From: Pseudomonadota bacterium
Lineage (GTDB): Bacteria > Pseudomonadota > Alphaproteobacteria > Rhizobiales > Hyphomicrobiaceae
Direction: 5' to 3'
DNA length: 64,000 nt
NCBI GenBank assembly: GCA_018242215.1
Contig: JAFECG010000022.1
Coordinates: 248,001 to 312,000 of the forward strand
Both the position numbers and the translations under genes were made by a program. Positions within the stretch are counted from its first letter, which is position 1, and every line of letters begins with the position of its first letter. The notes beneath the pieces were generated by a model. The model was not told the DNA's origin. It searched no databases and saw only the letters and a program-made list of their open reading frames with translations. This document shows, in pieces, positions 8,818 through 14,754 of this stretch.

Positions 8818-9231
8818 CTATGCTTCATCAACTTCCGTGACGGCGCGGAAGCGGGCGATGCCGTGGAAGGTTTCGCCATCGCTGTCGCGACGGACTTCGG
8901 AATATTCGTGCCGGAGATTGACGAGCCGGTGACCTGTCAGCGCGAGCGCCTGATCGTGCAATGCGTCACGTGCTGCGGCGATCACCGCCTGGGCCTCCTT
9001 GCGGCCACGACCGCGCGACCAGGCATGCAGCGTGATCGTGTGCTCATAACCCTCATCCGTTCCGGTCGACCAATCGCGCTCGGTGGATTGCCCGAATGTC
9101 ACGAACGGAAATTCGGCGCGCGCAGGGACATCGTCGTAGACACGCGCGCCACCAAGCGCCGTCACGGTCGACGCGTCATTCGTCAATTTCGAGAAGATCG
9201 CCTGCTGAAGGGCAAACGCCGCGCTCGACAT
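8818..9231 (-). CDS. GTA tail terminator-like protein (orfg8-like, DUF3168)
   Basis: A 137-residue DUF3168 protein (FALQQAIFSKLTND, VYDDVPARAEFPFVTFG). DUF3168 proteins cap the tail tube at the head-tail junction. The ATG at 9231 shares its A with the stop codon of the preceding small gene (TGATG), which fixes the start and implies coupling. Confidence 0.9.
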   Translation of the reverse strand: MSSAAFALQQAIFSKLTNDASTVTALGGARVYDDVPARAEFPFVTFGQSTERDWSTGTDEGYEHTITLHAWSRGRGRKEAQAVIAAARDALHDQALALTGHRLVNLRHEYSEVRRDSDGETFHGIARFRAVTEVDEA

Positions 9232-9398
9232 CACTTGCCTCCTTGAACCTGGGTCGTGGCAGCGGAAACCTTCGACGATCCGCGCGCACCCACTGCGTTA
9301 GGTTCGACTTCGCGCTTCGCCAGCATCTGCTGGACAAGCAATGCCGCCCGGTCGCGCGCAGAGCTACCGATGCCCGTGATGCTCGTGCTTATCTTCAT
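9231..9398 (-). CDS. Small GTA-cluster protein of unknown function
   Basis: A 55-residue protein, MKISTSITGIGSSARDRAAL onward. It is coupled at both ends: its ATG overlaps the head-closure stop (ATGA) and its TGA overlaps the DUF3168 start (TGATG). GAGCGGGACCT upstream serves as a ribosome binding site. The length and tight coupling argue that it is real even though the canonical RcGTA list has no gene here. No recognisable domain or membrane segment. Confidence 0.7.
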   Translation of the reverse strand: MKISTSITGIGSSARDRAALLVQQMLAKREVEPNAVGARGSSKVSAATTQVQGGK

Positions 9399-9727
9399 AG
9401 GTCCCGCTCCTCCGATGGACACTTCAGCCAATGACCGCGATCCTCGACGTCGATCGCGCCGAGGATGTCGAAGATCCGCGCGCCGCAACGGAAGCGCATG
9501 GCGGGCGTCACGTCGCTGCGATAGCGGATCCAGATGTCGTGCGATGCCGTTCCGGCAACGCGGTCGAGTGTGAAATCCTCATCGACCGTGCGCGACCAAA
9601 TCGCTGCCCAAACTTCGGCGACCGTCTCCCATTCCGTTGTCGAACCGCCCGCATCGTCGCTCGTGCGGACTGCGCTTTCGATGACGACGCGATGGCGAAG
9701 ATCGCCGGCCCTGACGGGTGCCTTCAT
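9395..9727 (-). CDS. GTA head closure/head-tail adaptor (orfg7-like)
   Basis: A 110-residue protein with the head-closure signature GDLRHRVVIESAVRTSDDAG and WAAIWSRTVDE. These proteins form the stopper ring below the portal. It overlaps the head-tail connector gene upstream (ATGA at 9724-9727) and the small gene downstream by four bases. Confidence 0.9.
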   Translation of the reverse strand: MKAPVRAGDLRHRVVIESAVRTSDDAGGSTTEWETVAEVWAAIWSRTVDEDFTLDRVAGTASHDIWIRYRSDVTPAMRFRCGARIFDILGAIDVEDRGHWLKCPSEERDL

Positions 9728-10299
9728 AGCCGGATCGTCCGAAACGGATTGATGAGTTCACCGACGGCATCAGGAATACGTGCGCCTTCGCCGCCGATCT
9801 CCTGCGGATCGCGGTGCTCGTACCAATGCGCCGCGAGCATCAGGACCGCATGCTTCAATGGTGCGGGAACGCTGTTGCCGTCAGCGCCAAAGCCTGCGCT
9901 CAGATCGATCTCGATGCCGTTCGCCGCAACTTGCGGGATGGACGGCGTGACGTTGTTCCAGATGAGCCGTGCGGGACGTGCCGCGAGATCGACGAGATAG
10001 CTCTCCGCCGGAACGACAACGGCGACGCCGCTTGCGTCCTTGACGCGAACTTCATCGACTGAGCGGAGCGGCGACAATGGCAGCTCCACGTCGCGCCCGG
10101 CAGGCCAGCAATCGAGCCTCAGCGTCCACGACTGCGTGACGAGCGCAAGCGACAATGCCGTCTCGATGTGAAGGCGCGACGTCAGCAGGAGACTCGCGAT
10201 CAGCACATCTTCATCGCTGCCGTCAATCCGCAGATGCGCCTTCGCATCGGCGACGGTAACCGGCTCCGAAGCCGGTGGGCTCGTCATCGCAAGGGACAT
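9724..10299 (-). CDS. GTA head-tail connector (orfg6-like)
   Basis: A 191-residue protein from MSLAMTSPPASEPVTVADAK; EPVTVADAKAHLRIDGSDED is the conserved opening of the gp6-like connector family. The frame is open to 10767, but the extra N-terminus is encoded by palindromic and GATCC repeats, so it was discarded. A second ATG four codons on is a possible start. The protein joins portal and head-closure rings. Confidence 0.9.
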   Translation of the reverse strand: MSLAMTSPPASEPVTVADAKAHLRIDGSDEDVLIASLLLTSRLHIETALSLALVTQSWTLRLDCWPAGRDVELPLSPLRSVDEVRVKDASGVAVVVPAESYLVDLAARPARLIWNNVTPSIPQVAANGIEIDLSAGFGADGNSVPAPLKHAVLMLAAHWYEHRDPQEIGGEGARIPDAVGELINPFRTIRL

Positions 10300-10318
10300 T
10301 TGAACCTTCCAAGATGAA

Positions 10319-10359
10319 GCACTCGGCGACTCGCGTTCCGCGAGCCGGCCGCCGAGCGC
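10319..10359. repeat. Palindromic element copy C
   Basis: Carries the core cgactcgcgttccgcgagcc with outer arms gcactcggcg and cgccgagcgc. It lies just upstream of the connector gene start. Confidence 0.85.
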
Positions 10360-10394
10360 ATGGGTGGATCGCCGTTCTTTTCGATCAAAGCCGT

Positions 10395-10431
10395 GCGTTA
10401 CGGCCGCCTCCACGAAGCGGAGTCGTAAGGC
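10395..10431. repeat. Palindromic element copy D (inverted orientation)
   Basis: gcgttacggccgcctccac followed by gaagcggagtcgtaaggc; the element in opposite orientation to copy C, 36 bases away. Confidence 0.7.
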
Positions 10432-10581
10432 CAATCGGGAATGCGGGGCCGCCGCGAGGGCAGCAGCGACCCCGCACGTTTCCGCGCGGGCGGGAGGGGA
10501 ACCCGCACGGGAAAAGACTTTTTCACTTGCACCGCGCGACACGCGTTCCGCGCGCTGTGCACGAAGCACAGCAAAGCCTTC

Positions 10582-10722
10582 GTCATCCTCGAACGGACGA
10601 ACATCGTGAGGACGTTCGGGGATCCAGCGCATGTGTCGTCGAAGACGCAATAGTGAGCCTTCGGCGCTTCTAACGCTGGATCCCCGAACGCGCATCGCTG
10701 CGCTCGCACGTTCGAGGATGAC
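10582..10722. repeat. Full-length GATCC/GATGAC dispersed repeat
   Basis: About 140 bases with gtcatcctcgaacg at one end and cgttcgaggatgac at the other, and internal ggggatccagc and gctggatcccc. The two halves form a long inverted repeat around tcgaagacgcaata. Same architecture as 12050-12184 and 16737-16882. Confidence 0.8.
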
Positions 10723-10774
10723 GGAGACGCGGCCAGCGGGGGAACGCGTGTCGCCAAGTGCAATCAAAGAAGCG

Positions 10775-12016
10775 TCAAGCGCTGAACTTCAGGAGCTTGA
10801 TCGCGTCGAAGTCCTGGACGCCGCCGCCGACACGTTTGGTCGTGTAGAAGAGCACGTAGGGTTTGGCGCTGTAGGGATCGCGGAGGACACGAATGCCTGC
10901 GCGGTCGACGATCAGATATCCGCGCGAGAAATCGCCGAAGGCGATCGCCATTGCATTGGAGGCGATGTCCGGCATGTCCTCGCTCTCGGCCACGGAATAG
11001 CCCATCAGCGACGGCCATTCGCCCGGTGCGTTCGCGGGCTGCCAAAGGTAATTGCCGTCGCCGTCCTTCAGCTTGCGGACAGCCGAGACCGTCGCGCGGC
11101 TCATCATGAAGGTGCCATTGGCGCGGTAAGGCGCCTTCGCGGCGTAGACGAGATCGAGCAGCTTGTCGCCCGGCGCCGTCGCGGGGAAAGCGCCGTCGGT
11201 GGCTGTCGCCACGAAGCCTATCTTGCCCCACGCCCACGAAGCGTTCGCGACCGTATCGTAGGCGAGGAACCCCTTCGGCTTGCTCGAACCGTCTCCGCTC
11301 ACGAATGCGGTGCCTTCCTGCTCGGCGAAAGCAATGCGAACTTCCTCGGCCAGCCATTCGTCGATGTTGACGATGGTATCATCGAGAAGCGTCTGCGAAG
11401 CCGCCGGCATCGCGTAGAGCTCCATCGTCGGGAACTGCAGGTTGGCGAGCGTCGGCGTGTCCGTCTGCGTTCGCGAAGCCGTTTCCGCTACCCAGCCGGT
11501 GCCGACGCCCGCCGTAGCGAACGGGCGATTGTAGACCGAGCCCGACACCTGGCGAATGCTTGCAAGCGCGCGCATCGGCGAGATGGCTTTCAGCGCGCTG
11601 TTGACGGCGGCTTCCGTCTCGGCAGGCACCAGATAGCCGCCGTCGGCATTCGATCCGACCGAGAGGGCTTTCTCTTCAATGCGCGCCAGGCGCGAAGCAT
11701 CGCCGCGCCGGACGTAGCCGTCGAACGCCGCCTTGTGCGCGAGTTGCGACGCGGATGGGGCATTGCCGCCTGCAAGATGCGGGCGCGCCGCTTTCAACGC
11801 GATGCTGTCGGAAACGCGCTTCGCCGAGTCGAGCGTTTCCTCGATGCGCGCAAGCTTCTCCGAAATGAGAGTATCGGATGCGCCGCGGCTCTCGATCTCG
11901 GCAAGGCGTTGGTCATTCGTTTCCTTGAATTCCTCGAAGGCTTCGAGGAATTCTTCGAAGGCGCGCGCGGTTTCCCCGCCCGCCCCCTTCGTTTCGAGGG
12001 TGGTGGTATTGGTCAT
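10775..12016 (-). CDS. GTA major capsid protein (orfg5-like, HK97 fold)
   Basis: A 413-residue HK97-type capsid protein. The N-terminal 110 residues are a charged coiled-coil scaffold or delta domain (FEEFLEAFEEFKETNDQRLAEIE) expected to be removed by the adjacent protease. The mature part begins around KALSVGSNADGGYLVPAETEAAV and continues through WVAETASRTQTDTPTLANLQ and GTAFVSGDGSSKPKGFL, all conserved capsid motifs. It follows the prohead protease gene as usual. Confidence 0.95.
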   Translation of the reverse strand: MTNTTTLETKGAGGETARAFEEFLEAFEEFKETNDQRLAEIESRGASDTLISEKLARIEETLDSAKRVSDSIALKAARPHLAGGNAPSASQLAHKAAFDGYVRRGDASRLARIEEKALSVGSNADGGYLVPAETEAAVNSALKAISPMRALASIRQVSGSVYNRPFATAGVGTGWVAETASRTQTDTPTLANLQFPTMELYAMPAASQTLLDDTIVNIDEWLAEEVRIAFAEQEGTAFVSGDGSSKPKGFLAYDTVANASWAWGKIGFVATATDGAFPATAPGDKLLDLVYAAKAPYRANGTFMMSRATVSAVRKLKDGDGNYLWQPANAPGEWPSLMGYSVAESEDMPDIASNAMAIAFGDFSRGYLIVDRAGIRVLRDPYSAKPYVLFYTTKRVGGGVQDFDAIKLLKFSA

Positions 12017-12049
12017 GTGTGTGTCCTATTGGGTTAGATGAAATCCAAC

Positions 12050-12184
12050 CGTCATCCTCGAACGGGTGCGCGGAGCAATCCCGTTCGGGGATCCAGCATC
12101 AGATGCGCCGAAGGCTCGCTATTGCGTCTTCGACGAGTCTCACGCTGGATCCCCGGTCTTCGCGTTCGCTCGACCGAGGATGAC
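12050..12184. repeat. Full-length GATCC/GATGAC dispersed repeat
   Basis: Begins gtcatcctcgaacggg, contains ggggatccagc and gctggatcccc, ends accgaggatgacg. The central part is inverted relative to the copy at 10582. It fills the gap between protease and capsid genes. Confidence 0.8.
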
Positions 12185-12187
12185 GCA

Positions 12188-12889
12188 TTACGTCGTCAAC
12201 ATCCGCGCGGCGTCGCGGAAACGCGAAGCGAGCACGGCATCGTCGTTAGAGGTCCGGCGCGCATCCCGCAGAGCCTTGAGACCAGGAAAGCCCGAGCGGA
12301 GCACCGCTCGCGCTTCCGTTCGCGTCAGCCCAGCATCCCGCGTGAGCCAGCGCTCGAATTCTCTCATCGTCGGAGCGCCCTTCATGAACGGCCGCGTCTT
12401 CACGCTTTCGACGCGCGCGCCGGGCAGCATCGGAAAGGTGACGACGGAAATTTCCCAGAGATCGACTTTTTCCAGGCGGCGCACGCCGGTCGCCGCATCG
12501 CGTCGCGCTTTCACGGCCTTGAAGCCGATCGACAATCCGTCGAGCGCACCGGCGCGCATCAAGGCGAGCACCTCGCGCGATTTCGCGACGGCGGTCATCA
12601 ATCGCCCGCGAACGTAAAGCCCGCGCGTGTCCTCGCGGATCTCGTCCCAGACGCCGATCGGCTCGGCGGGATCGTGCTGGAACAGCATTTTGATGCGGGC
12701 CGCGCCCCGATTGATAAGGCTTTCGCGAAACGCGCCCGGCGCGATGATGTCGTGCCCCAGGTCCTCGCGATTGAAGAGGCTGGCGTAGCCTTCGAACACG
12801 CCGTCATCGAGCGACTTCGCCTCGAAGGGAAGCGCGCGGCCGCGCTTCGCCAGAGAAGCGGGCAGCAGGAAGGGTTCGGTCGCGTGCAT
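12188..12889 (-). CDS. GTA HK97-type prohead protease (orfg4-like)
   Basis: A 233-residue serine protease that matures the capsid protein. Motifs: VFEGYASLFNREDLGHDIIAPGAF, the histidine in FQHDPAEPIG, and the serine in DGLSIGFK. The core spans about residues 20-170. The C-terminal tail is not conserved in the family. It lies immediately upstream of the capsid gene. Confidence 0.93.
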   Translation of the reverse strand: MHATEPFLLPASLAKRGRALPFEAKSLDDGVFEGYASLFNREDLGHDIIAPGAFRESLINRGAARIKMLFQHDPAEPIGVWDEIREDTRGLYVRGRLMTAVAKSREVLALMRAGALDGLSIGFKAVKARRDAATGVRRLEKVDLWEISVVTFPMLPGARVESVKTRPFMKGAPTMREFERWLTRDAGLTRTEARAVLRSGFPGLKALRDARRTSNDDAVLASRFRDAARMLTT

Positions 12890-12940
12890 GTGCGCTCCGT
12901 CGGTTTGCGAACTCGCGTTGGATATTGGGAGCCGGCGTTT

Positions 12941-13186
12941 TTAGTCGTTCGCCGCTTGGGCTTTTAGTTGCTTCATGAATTTGCTGAACTCTTCAAGTCG
13001 CTCATCGGTCATGAAATAAAAGCGAATGTCCGGCCGCGAGCGACCGGATTCGGAAACGGGAACGCGCCACTTCTGCAAGAAACCTTCAACCGCCGCGATG
13101 CGCTGTTTGCCTCTCACCTTCAGCGTGAAACGGACGCCGCTCGAGTCATTGTAGAACTGGAATATGGCTCGATCTCTATCTGACAC
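12941..13186 (-). CDS. Unrecognised 81-residue protein between the portal cassettes and the protease
   Basis: GTG start with GGAG eight bases upstream gives MSDRDRAIFQFYNDSSGVRF onward. Soluble, charged, no membrane segment, so it is not the DUF6107-type membrane protein often found at this GTA position. It begins just inside the end of the third displaced portal tip, overlapping it in another frame. It could be a host GTA gene or the surviving immunity partner of a lost third toxin cassette; the sequence alone does not decide. Confidence 0.55.
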   Translation of the reverse strand: MSDRDRAIFQFYNDSSGVRFTLKVRGKQRIAAVEGFLQKWRVPVSESGRSRPDIRFYFMTDERLEEFSKFMKQLKAQAAND

Positions 13187-13200
13187 GATCTAGTCTCCGC

Positions 13201-13282
13201 GGCCGCACGCTTCTCGTCGATGGTGAGGAAGCTCGCGGCTTCGAGGCGTTTCCAGAGCGCGTCGCATTCGGGGGCGAGGGCT
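13201..13282 (-). pseudogene. Displaced portal 3' tip, copy 3
   Basis: About 82 bases nearly identical to the true portal gene at 15350-15435 (LWKRLEAASFL and DEKRAAA are encoded in the same frame), but detached from the portal. It begins at the stop codon of the upstream small gene and reads on to about 13126 as an unrelated tail. Probably the ancestral portal end or a cassette scar. Confidence 0.75.
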
Positions 13283-13671
13283 TACTCGTTGTACCGCCAC
13301 CACCGATAGCCATATTCCTGAAGAATTTTTCTTCCTTCGACTTTGCCCATCTCGGTGTAAACCACTTCCGGCCAGGGTCGTGCGCCTCCCGTCCAGCACG
13401 CTGATTGCGTTTTAAACACGAGGTGCTCTGTGATTTGGGTGAGCAGAGCGAGCGAGTCATCGTCAGACATATCTTTGAGCCGCTTGTTTGCGTCTCGCTC
13501 CAATGCAATTTTTATGAATCCATTTTGCAGCAAATTGGTCAGCGCAGCTTGAAATTCATTTCTCTCGTTTGCATTGCCCGTAGGAGTCATAATCGTGTTG
13601 AGCAGTGTCGGAAAGTTTTCCTCACCAGCTTCTTCGAGTTCGGACAATATTCGTTTTTCGTATTCTTTCAT
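13282..13671 (-). CDS. Putative immunity protein of the second portal cassette
   Basis: A 129-residue acidic, cytoplasmic-looking protein from MKEYEKRILSELEEAGEENF with GTGGA as ribosome binding site; a GTG at 13683 is an alternative start. The N-terminal half looks like a small helical bundle. It directly follows the toxin-like frame and ends exactly where displaced tip 3 begins. The assignment as immunity is by position, size and charge; the family was not recognised. Confidence 0.5.
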   Translation of the reverse strand: MKEYEKRILSELEEAGEENFPTLLNTIMTPTGNANERNEFQAALTNLLQNGFIKIALERDANKRLKDMSDDDSLALLTQITEHLVFKTQSACWTGGARPWPEVVYTEMGKVEGRKILQEYGYRWWRYNE

Positions 13672-13692
13672 GATTATGTCCACTCATAATGC

Positions 13693-14331
13693 CTAATGCT
13701 TATCGGGAATAGTTATAGCAGCGCCCCACGGCTGATCATCAGCTGGGCGATAGCGGTAATAATTCTCATTGTAAAATTTTTGAGGTGTCTCATTCCTAGA
13801 TGGTCCACTCAACGGCCTCCTCATTATTCGAACTTGTTCCCCTGTTTCGTCATTTTTGTATACTTCGCCCGGACTTCTTGCAGGCCCTTGGTAGACATAG
13901 CCGTGGTCCCTTAGCTCCTTGCCCAGCCTGTTTGCACCCCAACCAGGACTGGTATTCGGAATCGCATCTCTACGAAGTTCCTGAAACCGAGCCTCCGCCT
14001 CGCGCGCTTCGGCTTCGCGTGCCAATATTGCACCCTCAACGCTTTCGTACATCTGCGGAGATGGCCGCCAGTTTGGATCTATTTCGCGAACGCGTGCAGT
14101 TGCTGCGTTAGCCGCGCTCGTAGCGTTCGACAACCGCATGATTTCAGCTGGAGTCGCCTCGACCGGTTCTCCACCAATTCTGACAGTCGAGGAAGGCCGA
14201 CGCGCCTGCGCTACGCGGGTGTGGTCGCCGCTTGGCGCCGTGGCGCCATCCGCGTTTGTGAAGCGGCCAATCTCGTCGTGATAGGGATTGAACTTCGCGC
14301 CATCTTCAAAAGGGCGGGTGGGTTCTCCCAC
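13693..14331 (-). CDS. Orphan toxin-like domain of the second portal cassette
   Basis: A 212-residue frame that is continuous in frame with displaced portal tip 2 upstream (open from 14451). After the tip comes a phage-toxin linker-like motif, KFNPYHDEIGRFTNADG, then a helical region with AREAEAREAEARFQEL, and a C-terminal domain with NRLGKELRDHGYVYQGP and YNENYYRYRPADDQPWGAAI. The GTG at 14331 has no well-spaced ribosome binding site, so it may be silent unless recombined onto the portal. The toxin activity is not recognised. Composition is AT-richer than the surrounding GTA genes. Confidence 0.55.
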   Translation of the reverse strand: MGEPTRPFEDGAKFNPYHDEIGRFTNADGATAPSGDHTRVAQARRPSSTVRIGGEPVEATPAEIMRLSNATSAANAATARVREIDPNWRPSPQMYESVEGAILAREAEAREAEARFQELRRDAIPNTSPGWGANRLGKELRDHGYVYQGPARSPGEVYKNDETGEQVRIMRRPLSGPSRNETPQKFYNENYYRYRPADDQPWGAAITIPDKH

Positions 14332-14332
14332 G

Positions 14333-14432
14333 CCTCCATCCGCATCATACCCGGCCGCCGCGCGTTTCTCGTCGGTGGTGAGGAAGGATGCGGCTTCGAG
14401 GCGTTTCCAGAGCGCGTCGCGTTCGGGGGCTA
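14333..14432 (-). pseudogene. Displaced portal 3' tip, copy 2
   Basis: A near-identical copy of portal codons (ERDALWKRLEAASFL through RAAAGY) found 1 kb downstream of the portal gene. It is in frame with the toxin-like sequence that follows and lies a few codons after the immunity gene stop. Such displaced 3' tips are the mark of orphan cassettes in CdiA and Rhs systems. Confidence 0.85.
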
Positions 14433-14451
14433 GAATTTTCCAGCCTAGGCG

Positions 14452-14745
14452 TCACTCGCCGTTTGAGCTTGCCAGCTTGTCGCGGATCATTGAGAGGAAA
14501 CGCCGCAAATGCTCGTCGTTCGGAAATAGCAAATCTGAATTTGTGGCATGCCATATTTGACGAAGTTCGATGCCGGTCAGATTCTTTTCGAGGATATCAT
14601 CGAGGAACGATCGGACAACAGCTTTCTCGGACGCGTCGAGACCTCGCGCCCGTGACGTAATCCACTCATCTTCCGACTTTGCGTGTTTTAAACCATCGGC
14701 ATAAAAACGGGTGGCTAGGACGTCGAATTCCTTCGGTATTTTCAT
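14452..14745 (-). CDS. Putative immunity protein for the portal-fused RNase A-like toxin
   Basis: A 97-residue acidic helical protein (MKIPKEFDVLATRFYADGLK, EKAVVRSFLDDILEKNLTG). It starts nine bases after the portal-toxin stop, and its ribosome binding site (AGGAAA) spans that stop, a typical toxin-immunity coupling. Size and position match CdiI-type immunity proteins of RNase A-like CdiA-CT toxins. The specific family was not recognised, so the role is inferred from context. Confidence 0.65.
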   Translation of the reverse strand: MKIPKEFDVLATRFYADGLKHAKSEDEWITSRARGLDASEKAVVRSFLDDILEKNLTGIELRQIWHATNSDLLFPNDEHLRRFLSMIRDKLASSNGE

Positions 14746-14754
14746 GTGCGTTTC

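Larger units (their letters stand above)
10300..10774. other. 475-base non-coding gap filled with repeats
   Basis: Between the connector and capsid genes there is no credible gene. The stretch holds palindromic elements C and D, an imperfect GC-rich region, and one full-length GATCC/GATGAC repeat (10582-10722). The frame across it stays open by chance. Confidence 0.7.

Noticed and set aside
10300..10767. N-terminal extension of the head-tail connector
   Set aside because: The extra frame is made of palindromic and GATCC repeats; the conserved protein begins at 10299.
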